Shown here in pieces: positions 34,899-44,033 of a DNA stretch of 64,000 nucleotides (positions are counted from its first letter, which is position 1; each line of letters begins with the position of its first letter). The stretch covers positions 124,001-188,000 of the forward strand of contig NZ_MAHX01000005.1 of assembly GCF_002023715.1 (NCBI RefSeq), in the 5' to 3' direction. This DNA comes from Elizabethkingia occulta (GTDB lineage Bacteria > Bacteroidota > Bacteroidia > Flavobacteriales > Weeksellaceae). Under the pieces are notes generated by a model, which saw only the letters and a list, made by a program, of their open reading frames with translations, did no database searches and was not told where the DNA came from. A program made the translations under genes and the position numbers.

Positions 34899-34956
34899 CA
34901 AGATCATTTGATTTGCTCGTAAAAATTCCCGATTTTTGCACTCATTAAAATTCAAT

Positions 34957-36555
34957 ATGTCGAACTTACTACAAGAAATACAAAAACGTAAAACCTTCGG
35001 GATTATCTCCCATCCGGATGCCGGGAAAACAACATTGACTGAAAAACTCTTACTTTTTGGTGGTGCTATCCAGGAAGCAGGAGCTGTAAAAAGCAATAAA
35101 ATTAAAAAAGGGGCTACTTCTGACTTTATGGAAATTGAACGTCAGAGAGGAATTTCCGTTGCAACTTCTGTTCTGGCATTTGAATATAAAGATCACAAGA
35201 TTAATATTCTGGATACTCCCGGACACAAGGATTTTGCTGAAGATACGTATCGTACGCTTACTGCAGTAGATAGTGTAATTGTGGTAATAGACGTTGCTAA
35301 AGGGGTTGAGGAACAAACCGAGAAACTAGTGAAGGTTTGTCGTATGCGTAATATCCCGATGTTAGTTTTCATTAATAAATTGGACCGTGAAGGTAAAGAT
35401 GCATTCGATTTGCTGGATGAAGTAGAACAAAAATTAGGACTTCATGTAACGCCACTTTCATGGCCAATTGGTATGGGTGCTGAATTTCAGGGAATTTATA
35501 ATATCTGGGAAAACAACATTCAGTTATTCTTAGAGGATAAAAAACAAAAAGTAGGTGAAGCTATTAAGATTGAAGATGTTAATGATCCGAAAATAGATGA
35601 ATTAGTTGGCGAAAAGGCAGCAAATGCGCTTCGTGAAGAAATTGAATTAACTACTTCTGTATATCCTGAATTCGACCGCGAAGCATATATGAAAGGAGAT
35701 CTTCAGCCAGTATTTTTCGGTTCCGCATTGAATAACTTTGGAGTAAGAGAACTCCTTGATGCATTTATAGAAATTGCACCAATGCCCCAGCCTAAAGAAA
35801 GTGATAAAAGAATTGTAGAACCTGAAGAAGAGAAGTTCAGTGGTTTTGTATTCAAGATTCACGCTAATATGGACCCTAAGCACCGTGACAGACTTGCTTT
35901 CGTAAAGATTGTATCGGGTACTTTCAAAAGAAATGAAAACTACCTGTTGGTAAGAGAAAATAAAAAAATGAAGTTTGCATCTCCGAATGCATTCTTTGCA
36001 GATAAAAAAGAGATTGTAGATGAGAGTTTCCCGGGAGATATTGTCGGACTTCACGATACCGGAAACTTCCGTATCGGAGATACACTAACAGCCGGAGAAG
36101 TAATGAGTTTCCGTGGTATTCCTTCTTTCTCGCCGGAACACTTCCGCTTCATTAATAACGATGACCCGTTGAAAGCTAAACAGTTGGCAAAAGGTATAGA
36201 CCAGTTAATGGATGAAGGTGTTGCACAGTTGTTCACGATGGAAATGAACGGACGTAAAATTATTGGAACTGTAGGTGCATTACAATATGAAGTTATTCAG
36301 TACCGTTTGGAGCATGAATATGGAGCAAAATGTTCTTATGAGCCAATTAATATTTATAAAGCATGTTGGGTAGAAGCTGATGAGAAGTCTGACGAGTTTA
36401 AAGAATTCGCAAGACTTAGACAACGCTTCTTAGCCAGAGACAAATATGATCAGTTGGTATTCTTAGCTGACTCTTCATTTACGATTACAATGAATCAGGA
36501 GAAATTTCCAAATATCAAACTTCACTTTATCAGTGAATTTAGAAATGAGGATTAA
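34957..36555 (+). CDS. prfC: Peptide chain release factor 3
   Basis: A translational GTPase of 532 residues that recycles RF1/RF2. I start at MSNLLQEIQKRKTF; an upstream in-frame ATG adds seven atypical residues. The G1 loop is HPDAGKTT (19-26), G3 is LDTPGHKDF, and G4 is NKLDREG. The effector segment contains ERQRGISVATSVL. This loop set and the C-terminal domain III, with the QYRLEHEYGA block, distinguish RF3 from EF-G. Monocistronic. Confidence 0.95.
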   Translation: MSNLLQEIQKRKTFGIISHPDAGKTTLTEKLLLFGGAIQEAGAVKSNKIKKGATSDFMEIERQRGISVATSVLAFEYKDHKINILDTPGHKDFAEDTYRTLTAVDSVIVVIDVAKGVEEQTEKLVKVCRMRNIPMLVFINKLDREGKDAFDLLDEVEQKLGLHVTPLSWPIGMGAEFQGIYNIWENNIQLFLEDKKQKVGEAIKIEDVNDPKIDELVGEKAANALREEIELTTSVYPEFDREAYMKGDLQPVFFGSALNNFGVRELLDAFIEIAPMPQPKESDKRIVEPEEEKFSGFVFKIHANMDPKHRDRLAFVKIVSGTFKRNENYLLVRENKKMKFASPNAFFADKKEIVDESFPGDIVGLHDTGNFRIGDTLTAGEVMSFRGIPSFSPEHFRFINNDDPLKAKQLAKGIDQLMDEGVAQLFTMEMNGRKIIGTVGALQYEVIQYRLEHEYGAKCSYEPINIYKACWVEADEKSDEFKEFARLRQRFLARDKYDQLVFLADSSFTITMNQEKFPNIKLHFISEFRNED

Positions 36556-36562
36556 TTATATA

Positions 36563-36581
36563 GGCTGGCAAATTGCCAGCC
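36563..36581. terminator. Short convergent terminator between prfC and the GreA-like gene
   Basis: GGCTGGCA pairs with TGCCAGCC around a 3-base loop. Downstream T content is moderate. Confidence 0.7.
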
Positions 36582-36590
36582 TTATTTATT

Positions 36591-36971
36591 TTAGTTTTCG
36601 AAAGGTTCTACCTTCAGGATTTCAATTTTTCTTTCACCATCTATAAATGGCCATTCTATAATATCTCCTACCTTATAGCCCACTGTTGCCAAAGCTATAT
36701 CCGAAAGTATGGAATATTTATTCTTTTGTGGTTTTGCTTTTGTGGAAGGCACAAAAATGTATTCTTTTTCTGTATCTGCAGTATGATCCTTTATAACGAC
36801 TCTTCTGTTAACGGTTACAACTTCTTTCGGGAGATCTCTTCTAAGAACCTGTTTAGCAGTTTTAAGTTCATTTGCTAATCTTATCTCCTGTTCAGGTGTT
36901 ACTCTTTTTCTTCTTAGCTGATCTTTGATTACATCATAAATCCCGGTTGTTACAATAATATGTTCCGACAT
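36591..36971 (-). CDS. GreA/GreB C-terminal-domain (Rnk-like) protein
   Basis: A 126-residue protein. A helical N-terminal part (about residues 8-48) is much shorter than the GreA coiled coil. It is followed by the FKBP-like GreA/GreB domain: NRRVVIKDHTADTEKEYIFVP, SILSDIALATVGYKVGDIIEWP. It lacks the full acidic coiled-coil tip needed for transcript cleavage, so a regulatory role on RNA polymerase, like Rnk, is more likely than true Gre activity. Confidence 0.82.
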   Translation of the reverse strand: MSEHIIVTTGIYDVIKDQLRRKRVTPEQEIRLANELKTAKQVLRRDLPKEVVTVNRRVVIKDHTADTEKEYIFVPSTKAKPQKNKYSILSDIALATVGYKVGDIIEWPFIDGERKIEILKVEPFEN

Positions 36972-37297
36972 TTTTCTTAAAATTAATAGGTTTAATTGGT
37001 GGTGTATACTTTTTATAGCCCGGAATACAGATAAATTATACGCTGTAATTTATCCGATGTAGAAATACACCAAAATAGAATTGAATTATAAAAATAAAGA
37101 GATAGCCCTGCTCCGAACTTCGGCAGGGATTAATGAATAAACTCCTTGGAGTTTTGTAAGAATTTATCGTCGTGAAGGTATGTAAGAATTACATTACCAA
37201 AACAACTCTGAAGTTGATTAGAAAAGTTCATTTCAATATTCTTCAATATTAGAAACTAAGTTATAGCTTTTAAATATGATATCCAAATGTTTGGTTA
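36972..37297. other. Gene-free region with a GC-rich hairpin
   Basis: No ORF with coding character is seen. Near 37108-37130 a stem CCCTGC/GCAGGG encloses a second small palindrome CCGAACTTCGG. A second inverted repeat, AAACTCC/GGAGTTT, follows at about 37139-37156. These could belong to a leader of the GreA-like gene on the minus strand, a decayed repeat, or a small RNA; the sequence does not decide. Confidence 0.45.
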
Positions 37298-37870
37298 CTA
37301 ATAAAAGTATTTGCTTTTGTAAGGCTCAAAATTCCTAAGATTAGGGAGAGGGGTTATTTTAACAATTTTATCCTCTTTACTTTCTGTTTCTCCGGTTTCG
37401 TAATTGGATAATTTACTAATATATCTGCCGGTAGAAAGATTGAATTCTACATCTGTAATATGCCCTTGTCCGTCGGATATACCATAACTAAAACCAATTA
37501 ATTCGAATCCGTTATTCTGATACCTGAAAATATGTTTGGATTGACCTCTAAGGAAACTGTAATTAATATGTACAGTGCCTTTTACAATCTCAACATTTTC
37601 AAGATTATCTCCGGTTCCGTGCTGTGACGCTTCAATAGCATTTTTTGTATTCACAATCAGCTTTTTGTTCCCATCTTTATCCAGAAAGTAAATCTCGAGA
37701 ATGTAATTGGTTATATTACCATTCTTTCCTGCTTTTACAATAGCCAAATCAGGAATTCCGTCTTTATTAAGATCACCCTTCGCAATTTGATGAATTACGG
37801 TTTTCTGCTGGCTATAGGCATTCACGCCAAGAAATAGTAAGAACAGATATATAACAGGCTTGCTATACAT
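37298..37870 (-). CDS. Exported hypothetical protein with an FG-GAP-like repeat
   Basis: A 190-residue protein with a signal peptide (VIYLFLLFLGVNAYSQ). Directly after it, IAKGDLNKDGIPDLAIVKAG has the Asp-rich calcium-loop form of FG-GAP/VCBS repeats. The rest is beta-rich without known motifs. It is probably periplasmic or surface-exposed; no function is assigned. It follows the AI-2E-family permease by 11 bases and may be co-transcribed. Confidence 0.7.
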   Translation of the reverse strand: MYSKPVIYLFLLFLGVNAYSQQKTVIHQIAKGDLNKDGIPDLAIVKAGKNGNITNYILEIYFLDKDGNKKLIVNTKNAIEASQHGTGDNLENVEIVKGTVHINYSFLRGQSKHIFRYQNNGFELIGFSYGISDGQGHITDVEFNLSTGRYISKLSNYETGETESKEDKIVKITPLPNLRNFEPYKSKYFY

Positions 37871-37881
37871 AGGGGTTTTAT

Positions 37882-39006
37882 TTATTTTTCTATTTCCATT
37901 TCTGTCTCATCCTCTTCAATTGGCAGGAGCTCTTCATTTCCATATTCTTTTGCATCGTCGTCATCTCCCATTAGATAGCCCCATGGCTTAAGGTCTTCCA
38001 CCCTGTCGAAAATAATTTTTGCAATGGCCATAATCGGAATTGTAAGGAACATTCCCATAACGCCCCAAATACTTTCTCCTACTATAAGACCAATAATTAC
38101 AATCAGTGAGTTTAATTTAACCTGAGAGCCCACAATTTTAGGCATGATAATGTTTCCGTCTACAGCATGTACGGCAACCATTCCTACTAAAACCCATAAT
38201 ACATTGGCCGCTGAAGAAGTCGCAAAAGTCACAAAAATACCTAGTACAGTAGCTATTAAAATTCCCAGATAAGGTAATACATTGAATATTCCTGTGATAA
38301 TAGCCAAAAGGAAATTATACTTTATTCCGATAATAGTATAGGCTATAAAAGACAATATGGTCACCAAAACCATTTGTATAATAAGACCTATCAGGTATTT
38401 TTTTACCATATACTGAATACTGTTTACAACATCCATCACTATAGCTTTGTGCTTATCTGCAAAACACATAATAATAAAGCGTACCAGTTGTCTTCGGTAT
38501 ATCAGGATAAATAAAGTAAACAAAAATGTAAGACCAATCAGCATGAGAATATAGGTGATCGACTTCAGCATTTTTTCAACAATAACTGTTCCGGTACTTA
38601 ATGACTTTTGTGCAAGGTCATTAATATAAGTAAGCTGTTTGTGCTTTTGTACACCGAATTTATGGGCAATCCAATCCTGAATACTATCGAAAGCTGCAGT
38701 AATCTGTTTCTGAAAAGCTGGCCAGTCTTCCGAAAAACTGGTAGTCTGTATTCCTATAAGGTATAGTATAAGTCCTATTAAGGTTAGTCCCAATACACTT
38801 ACGACAATCGCAGATATAGAACGGTTAAATCGTAGTTTTCTCTCCAGAAAGTTGCAGACAGGTACAAGTAATATTGCAAATAACAATCCCATAATCATCG
38901 GAATGATTAAATCCTGTCCCTGAATGGCCAGATAACCCAAGATCATAATGCTAATAAGTACTGAAGCCAGTTTTAGATAAAATGGCCATGATAAAAATGC
39001 CTTCAT
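37882..39006 (-). CDS. AI-2E family (PerM/YhhT-like) membrane transporter
   Basis: A 374-residue protein with about eight hydrophobic helices. The start is placed at MKAFLSWPFYLK; an in-frame TTG upstream is less likely. The family layout is seen: a paired helix start, an amphipathic middle (LTYINDLAQKSLSTG), the GIFNVLPYLGILIATVLG block, and the late VGESIWGVMGMFLTIPIMA. Despite the name, only some members export autoinducer-2; others handle ions or are uncharacterised. The acidic C-terminal tail is common in this group. Confidence 0.87.
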   Translation of the reverse strand: MKAFLSWPFYLKLASVLISIMILGYLAIQGQDLIIPMIMGLLFAILLVPVCNFLERKLRFNRSISAIVVSVLGLTLIGLILYLIGIQTTSFSEDWPAFQKQITAAFDSIQDWIAHKFGVQKHKQLTYINDLAQKSLSTGTVIVEKMLKSITYILMLIGLTFLFTLFILIYRRQLVRFIIMCFADKHKAIVMDVVNSIQYMVKKYLIGLIIQMVLVTILSFIAYTIIGIKYNFLLAIITGIFNVLPYLGILIATVLGIFVTFATSSAANVLWVLVGMVAVHAVDGNIIMPKIVGSQVKLNSLIVIIGLIVGESIWGVMGMFLTIPIMAIAKIIFDRVEDLKPWGYLMGDDDDAKEYGNEELLPIEEDETEMEIEK

Positions 39007-39056
39007 ACACAGAAAATTCAATGCATTAAAGGTAAAAAAAGTTTAGCTGAAAAGGC

Positions 39057-39755
39057 CTATTTTCCTAAAACAAAAATAGCAGGAATCTTGTGCAGATTGG
39101 TTTTAGACTTTTTCCAATCATTAACAGACTGGGTTTTAATAAATTCTCCTTCCGGGTCATTGATATTAGCAGCTACAGAAAGTAATGTTTTACCATTCAG
39201 TGTTTTGGTAAGTTCCTCCAATAACTGGTTGTTACGATACGGAGTTTCCATGAAAATCTGAGTATAACCTGTTTTCTGAACCAGTGATTCCAAATGAAGG
39301 ATTTGTTTTCTTTTTTCTCCTTTATCTATAGGTAAATAACCATGGAAAGTGAATTGCTGTCCGTTGAATCCACTTGAAATTAAAGCTAATATAATAGAAC
39401 TTGGCCCATTCACAGGGACTACTTTTATATTGTTTCGGTGGGCCCATGCAACCATAATATTCCCGGGATCTGCAATACAGGGCAAACCAGCTTCAGACAG
39501 CAGACAAAAGTCCTGCCCTTTCTTCATAAGTTCCTGAGCTTCTTTTAGATCTGCAGTTTCAGAATATTTGTCGAGTAAAAACAGTTTTAAATCAGACTGC
39601 TTTTTTTCAGGAGCAAAGAATTTAATGACCTTGCGGGCTGTCTTTTCATTTTCTACAAAGAAATAATCAGTCTGCATGATGTATTCTTTGATTGCTGAGC
39701 CAAAATGTTCTACAGGTGTATTTTCCGAAAGATATGCAGGTAATAAGAAAAGCAT
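39057..39755 (-). CDS. RsmI-like SAM-dependent methyltransferase
   Basis: A 232-residue tetrapyrrole-methylase-fold enzyme. The LSEAGLPCIADPG loop and VPVNGPSSIILALISSGF SAM pocket are those of RsmI, which 2'-O-methylates C1402 of 16S rRNA. The N terminus is shorter than in typical RsmI, starting at LFLLPAYLSENTP, and lacks the usual T-P-I-G-N segment. It may be a paralogue with another target. It lies in the dnaA-phosphatase-methylase run, an arrangement known in related flavobacteria. Confidence 0.83.
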   Translation of the reverse strand: MLFLLPAYLSENTPVEHFGSAIKEYIMQTDYFFVENEKTARKVIKFFAPEKKQSDLKLFLLDKYSETADLKEAQELMKKGQDFCLLSEAGLPCIADPGNIMVAWAHRNNIKVVPVNGPSSIILALISSGFNGQQFTFHGYLPIDKGEKRKQILHLESLVQKTGYTQIFMETPYRNNQLLEELTKTLNGKTLLSVAANINDPEGEFIKTQSVNDWKKSKTNLHKIPAIFVLGK

Positions 39756-39766
39756 TGGTTCTGTTT

Positions 39767-40216
39767 TTATTCTGAGAGTTGAGATTTTATAATATCACAG
39801 GCTTTGTTCAGTAATTGGAACACATCTTCAAAATCCTGCTGATTTCCCCAATATGGATCGGGAACTTCGGTATTGTTTTTATCATGAAGAACATCAAGTA
39901 TAAAAGATATTTTTTGCTTTTGTTCTTCATTTCTAGCCATGGCAGATACGTCTTTCAGATTATTACGATCCATACAGTATATTCTGTCAAAAGACTCTAA
40001 ATCTTTAGGCTGAATGGGACGGGAACGTTGTTTGGAAATATCTATGTTATGTAACGCTGCAACTTTCACAGAGCGTTTGTCTGGATGATTGCCTTCGTGG
40101 ATAGATATTGTTCCGGCGCTGTCTACTATATAATGGTCCGGAAGTTTAGATTTCAGAATTCCTTCAGCTAAAGGAGACCGGCAAATATTGCCCAGGCAGA
40201 CCATTAAAATTTTCAT
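39767..40216 (-). CDS. Low-molecular-weight protein-tyrosine phosphatase
   Basis: A 149-residue phosphatase. I start at MKILMVCLGNICRSP; an upstream in-frame ATG is unlikely. The P-loop CLGNICR runs from Cys7 to Arg13 (CX5R), and the general acid is in DPYWGNQQDF. It dephosphorylates tyrosine residues, often on kinases of polysaccharide export, but no such kinase is nearby. It lies between dnaA (65 bases) and the RsmI-like gene (11 bases). Confidence 0.92.
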   Translation of the reverse strand: MKILMVCLGNICRSPLAEGILKSKLPDHYIVDSAGTISIHEGNHPDKRSVKVAALHNIDISKQRSRPIQPKDLESFDRIYCMDRNNLKDVSAMARNEEQKQKISFILDVLHDKNNTEVPDPYWGNQQDFEDVFQLLNKACDIIKSQLSE

Positions 40217-40281
40217 GCTAGTATAATTTACAGAAGAAAATATACAGTTTACCATAAAAGTAAACTGTCAGTTAGTAGTTA

Positions 40282-41736
40282 TTATTCAAATATCTTGTCC
40301 TTAATTTCTTTAATGAATTTCTTCATTTCCTTATCCACTTTTGCAACGTCGCGGATTGTATCACACGCATACATTACGGTTGAATGGTCTTTACCGCCCA
40401 TCTCTTCACCGATTTTTGTAAAAGTAGCATTAGTGTATTCCTTAGCAAAATACATAGCCAGCTGACGAGGTAGTGCTACCTCACGTTTTCTGGTTTTGGA
40501 TAATAGTTTGTCTTTTTGAAGGCCAAAGTATTTGCATACTACATCCTGAATATAAGCTATATTTATTGTCTTTTTCTGATTAGCAGCAATCTTACTAATT
40601 GTATCTTTCAACAGTCCGATTGTAAGCTCAGACTTAACAATCATAGAGTGTGCTATAACCGAATTGATAATACCAATCAGTTCTCTTACATTAGAGTTAA
40701 CCTCTGTTGCAAGATAATCTATAAGCTCGTTGTCCAGTACAATACCATCTCGGTGTAGTTTGTTTACAACGATTTTCTTTCTGGTATCATAATCTGGTGA
40801 CTTGATCTCAGCAGATAATCCCCACTTGAATCGGGAAACAATTCTTTCCTGAATATCCTGAATGTCAGCAGGTGCCTTATCCGATGTCAGGATAATCTGC
40901 TTACCATTTTGGTGAAGATGATCGAAAATATGGAAGAACATATCCTGTGTTGCAACTTTGCTGGATAAGAACTGAACATCGTCGATAATCCATACATCTA
41001 TCATCTGATAGAAGTTGGCGAAGTCTGTTTTGTTCTGAGCTTTTGCTGCGGATACGAACTGCTGAATAAACTTTTCGGAAGATACATATAGTACCACTTT
41101 TTCCGGATAAAGATTCTTAACCTCCAATCCGATTGCATGTGCAATGTGGGTTTTCCCAACTCCAACACCTCCGTGAAGGAATAATGGGTTAAAGGATGTT
41201 GCTCCTGGTCTTTTAGCAATAGTTCTTGCTACTGTAGAAGCAAATTTATTGCTTTCTCCTTCTATAAAATTATCGAAAGATAATGAAGGATTAAGCTGGC
41301 TGTCTATATTAACTTTCTTAATTCCCGGAACTACAAATGGATTTACTACATTCTGAGCATAAGCAGGATTTCTTACTTCCTGAGGTCTTGGTGTCTGTAT
41401 CGACTGACCTTTCATCTGTATAGTTACTGGTGGAACCTTCCCTACCGGTTTGTTCTCCATTACAGAATACCAAAGCTTTACACCTTTTCCGATGTTTTTC
41501 TTTAAAGCCGCTGAAAGAAGAGATAGGTAATTATCTTCAATATATTCACGATAGAAATCACTTGGAACCTGCAGTGTAAGGTTCTTTTCTAATAAAGAAA
41601 CAGGCTTTACTTTTGAAAAGAGTAAATCGAAGGAATCGTCTAATTTATTAACACCTTCTTTTTCCTCAATAGAATTGAGATTATCCCTCATAAAGCTGAG
41701 GCAATTGTCCCAAATCAAAGTAATGTTCTGCTCCAT
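40282..41736 (-). CDS. dnaA: Chromosomal replication initiator protein DnaA
   Basis: A 484-residue protein with the four DnaA domains. Domain I (about 1-90) and a short linker precede the AAA+ core, with Walker A GGVGVGKT at 189-196 and Walker B VWIIDDVQFL. Sensor motifs follow. The C-terminal DNA-binding domain carries SKTRKREVALPRQLAMY and the GKDHSTVMYACDTI signature that reads DnaA boxes. dnaN is not adjacent, and I see no cluster of DnaA boxes within its upstream region. Confidence 0.97.
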   Translation of the reverse strand: MEQNITLIWDNCLSFMRDNLNSIEEKEGVNKLDDSFDLLFSKVKPVSLLEKNLTLQVPSDFYREYIEDNYLSLLSAALKKNIGKGVKLWYSVMENKPVGKVPPVTIQMKGQSIQTPRPQEVRNPAYAQNVVNPFVVPGIKKVNIDSQLNPSLSFDNFIEGESNKFASTVARTIAKRPGATSFNPLFLHGGVGVGKTHIAHAIGLEVKNLYPEKVVLYVSSEKFIQQFVSAAKAQNKTDFANFYQMIDVWIIDDVQFLSSKVATQDMFFHIFDHLHQNGKQIILTSDKAPADIQDIQERIVSRFKWGLSAEIKSPDYDTRKKIVVNKLHRDGIVLDNELIDYLATEVNSNVRELIGIINSVIAHSMIVKSELTIGLLKDTISKIAANQKKTINIAYIQDVVCKYFGLQKDKLLSKTRKREVALPRQLAMYFAKEYTNATFTKIGEEMGGKDHSTVMYACDTIRDVAKVDKEMKKFIKEIKDKIFE

Positions 41737-41812
41737 AGAAAGATAGTAGTTTTTGCGTCTTGAAAATAACAGGATGACAAATATGAAAATTAAAATTAGT
41801 AAAAAAAAATAT

Positions 41813-41842
41813 TTGACTCTTGCTTATTAAAAAATATATTTG
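41813..41842 (+). promoter_or_regulatory. Promoter of the thioesterase gene
   Basis: TTG (41813-41815) and TATATTTG (41835-41842) with a 19-base spacer match the Bacteroidota pattern; the ATG is 22 bases downstream. Confidence 0.7.
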
Positions 41843-41864
41843 TAAGTATAGATAAAGACTTAAA

Positions 41865-42269
41865 ATGATTAGTACAACATGCACATTAAGAGTTAGATAC
41901 GCCGAAACCGACCCCATGAAATATGTATATTATGGTAACTACGCAACCTATTTTGAGGTGGCTCGTGTAGAACTTTTTCGGGGTATCGGAATGTCATATG
42001 ATGAGATTGAAAAACGTGGAATTTGGCTTCCGGTTTCGGAGTATAATATTAAATATCTGAAGCCAGCTCTTTATGATCAGGAACTTAGGATTGAAGTGAA
42101 GGTAAAAGAGCGTCCGGGAGTTCGGATTATTTTCGATTATGAAATATATAATGAAGAGGGTGAAAAGCTGACGGAAGCATCCACTACCCTTTTCTTTTTG
42201 GATGCTGAAAAAAATAAAGTTGTCAAGTGTCCGGACTGGTTAATGGAACTTATGGATAAACACTTTTAG
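41865..42269 (+). CDS. Acyl-CoA thioesterase, 4HBT/YbgC type
   Basis: A 134-residue hotdog-fold enzyme. RYAETDPMKYVYYGNYATYFEVARVEL is spread over the family's catalytic helix; its key residues are Asp16 and the following YYGNY. The middle IKYLKPALYDQELRIEV strand is also typical. It hydrolyses acyl-CoA thioesters, with unknown chain preference. It diverges from dnaA across 128 bases. Confidence 0.9.
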   Translation: MISTTCTLRVRYAETDPMKYVYYGNYATYFEVARVELFRGIGMSYDEIEKRGIWLPVSEYNIKYLKPALYDQELRIEVKVKERPGVRIIFDYEIYNEEGEKLTEASTTLFFLDAEKNKVVKCPDWLMELMDKHF

Positions 42270-42280
42270 TTACAGAATAA

Positions 42281-42313
42281 AAAAGAGACCGAATTAATTA
42301 GTCTCTTTTTTTA
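42281..42313. terminator. Bidirectional terminator
   Basis: AAAAGAGAC pairs with GTCTCTTTT, followed by T residues, between the convergent thioesterase and pepE genes. Confidence 0.82.
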
Positions 42314-42315
42314 TT

Positions 42316-43014
42316 TTAAAATCTCAGTACGCTCCCTGCCTCTATTTCATAAGGTTCTTTGCCCCTTTCAAAAATTCTGGTTAATTCGGAACCTTCAGTT
42401 GTTATCTTATCACCAATTCTTCTGATCCAGTTTCCTTCGCGCAATCCCACAACCGGAGTATCATTCTGTGTTAAGAATTCAAGAATACGGGTTTCTCTGG
42501 TTTCACCATTATGATGTAATTCCGGATTAGGATCAAGATAATGCGGATTCAGGTTAAAAGGTACCAATCCCATACATTCAAAACTTGGTGGATATACAAT
42601 AGGCATGTCATTGGTCGTTCTCATATTAAGTCCTCCAATATTAGAGCCTGCACTGGCTCCCATATAAGGTTTACCACTTTCTACGTTTTGTTTCAATACA
42701 GAAAGTAATCCTTGTTCATGTAACGTCTTTACCAAAAGGAAAGTATTACCACCTCCCGTAAAATAGCCTTTAGCTTCGTTTAATGCTTCTATAGGATTAT
42801 CATATTCATGCAATCCTTTTACCTTTATATTGATTGTAGAAAAAAAACTTCTTGCTTTATCTGTATATTCATCGTGAGAAATACCTCCCGGACGTGCGAA
42901 TGGTACAAAGATAATTTCGTCTGCTCCGTTGAATAGCTTTATAATTTCTTCTCGAATGTATTCTAAATATTGTCCACCAAATAATGTAGAAGTGGACGCT
43001 AAGAGTATGTTCAT
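42316..43014 (-). CDS. pepE: Dipeptidase E (peptidase S51)
   Basis: A 232-residue cytoplasmic aspartyl dipeptidase. The start is placed at MNILLAST, which matches PepE; an in-frame ATG seven codons upstream is less likely. The nucleophile is Ser121 in YMGASAGSNIGG. GYFTGGGNTF and the later LNPHYLD (catalytic His) complete the S51 pattern. It releases N-terminal Asp from dipeptides. It has its own promoter-like box and is divergent from the transaldolase gene. Confidence 0.92.
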   Translation of the reverse strand: MNILLASTSTLFGGQYLEYIREEIIKLFNGADEIIFVPFARPGGISHDEYTDKARSFFSTINIKVKGLHEYDNPIEALNEAKGYFTGGGNTFLLVKTLHEQGLLSVLKQNVESGKPYMGASAGSNIGGLNMRTTNDMPIVYPPSFECMGLVPFNLNPHYLDPNPELHHNGETRETRILEFLTQNDTPVVGLREGNWIRRIGDKITTEGSELTRIFERGKEPYEIEAGSVLRF

Positions 43015-43036
43015 ATATATATGTTGTATAGACAAA

Positions 43037-43044
43037 CAAAAATA
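43037..43044 (-). promoter_or_regulatory. -7 box for pepE
   Basis: The minus strand reads TATTTTTG, matching TAnnTTTG, 22 bases before the pepE ATG. Confidence 0.5.
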
Positions 43045-43107
43045 AAGCTTTTACGGATAGTAAAAGGAAGAACTCATATTATTTTTTCGGAATGCCAAAG
43101 CAAATCG

Positions 43108-43115
43108 TATCTTTG
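43108..43115 (+). promoter_or_regulatory. -7 box for the transaldolase gene
   Basis: TATCTTTG fits the consensus. It overlaps an in-frame GTG at 43115, which argues that the real start is the ATG at 43142. Confidence 0.58.
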
Positions 43116-43141
43116 TGAAAGTTTATAAATCTAAAAGAGAA

Positions 43142-43795
43142 ATGAAATTTTTTATCGACACAGCCAACTTAGAGCAGATTAAAGAAGCACAAGATTTAGG
43201 AATTCTTGATGGTGTAACGACTAACCCGTCTTTGATGGCGAAGGAAGGTATTAATGGAGCTGAGGCTATTAAGCAGCATTATAAAACAATTTGCGAGATT
43301 GTAGATGGTGATATTTCTGCTGAAGTTCTTTCTACTACTTATGAGGAAATGATTAAAGAAGGAGAAGAATTAGCTGCTATCCACCCAAATATCGTGGTAA
43401 AAATACCTATGATTAAAGATGGTGTAAAGGCGTTGAAATATTTTTCTGATAAAGGAATTAAAACGAACTGTACATTAATTTTCTCTGCAGGACAGGCGCT
43501 TTTAGCTGCTAAAGCCGGAGCTACTTATGTTTCTCCTTTCTTAGGACGTCTTGATGATATTTCTACTGACGGTCTTAACCTAATCGAGGAAATCAGAACA
43601 ATCTACAATAACTATATGTATGATACTGAGATTTTAGCAGCATCTATCCGTAGTCCTATGCACATTATTAACTGTGCTAAGATTGGTGCAGATGTTATTA
43701 CATCTCCGTTACCTTCAATCCTAGCCTTATTAAAGCACCCATTAACAGATCTTGGTTTAGCTCAGTTTGTAGCCGATGCTAAGAAACTTGGATAG
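43142..43795 (+). CDS. Transaldolase / fructose-6-phosphate aldolase family
   Basis: A 217-residue TIM-barrel enzyme of the short transaldolase (TalC/FSA) class. The ATG start gives [13 protein letters not shown], the standard N terminus. The Schiff-base lysine is Lys87 in [25 protein letters not shown] and the [15 protein letters not shown] block are conserved. It probably acts as transaldolase in the pentose phosphate pathway; the FSA-like activity of some members cannot be ruled out. Confidence 0.93.
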   Translation: MKFFIDTANLEQIKEAQDLGILDGVTTNPSLMAKEGINGAEAIKQHYKTICEIVDGDISAEVLSTTYEEMIKEGEELAAIHPNIVVKIPMIKDGVKALKYFSDKGIKTNCTLIFSAGQALLAAKAGATYVSPFLGRLDDISTDGLNLIEEIRTIYNNYMYDTEILAASIRSPMHIINCAKIGADVITSPLPSILALLKHPLTDLGLAQFVADAKKLG

Positions 43796-43822
43796 TTAAT
43801 AGTATAAATAACTTATACAAAA

Positions 43823-43853
43823 CACCCCTATAAAGTTTAACTTTTTAGGGGTG
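43823..43853 (+). terminator. First hairpin after the transaldolase gene
   Basis: CACCCCTA pairs with TAGGGGTG across a 15-base AT-rich loop. Confidence 0.65.
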
Positions 43854-43924
43854 CTTTATATTAATGAAGCCTATATATAATTCCTTTTCCCAGATTTTAA
43901 ACAAACAGGATTGTTTTAAAATCT

Positions 43925-43957
43925 TACCCACTTCTATAACAGATGTGGGTATTTTTT
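43925..43957 (+). terminator. Second terminator after the transaldolase gene
   Basis: TACCCAC pairs with GTGGGTA, followed by six T residues. Confidence 0.78.
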
Positions 43958-44033
43958 ATTAATTTTTTATGTTAAATTGTCATTTAAAATAAAATGTTTA
44001 AGTTTAAATATTGAATCATTAAAATATTATTGA

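Noticed and set aside
35647-36054. 135-residue minus-strand frame within prfC
   Set aside because: prfC is intact and conserved throughout; the reverse frame resembles no protein.
41737-41864. Replication origin next to dnaA
   Set aside because: No cluster of TTATCCACA-like boxes or AT-rich unwinding repeats is seen, and dnaN is not adjacent.
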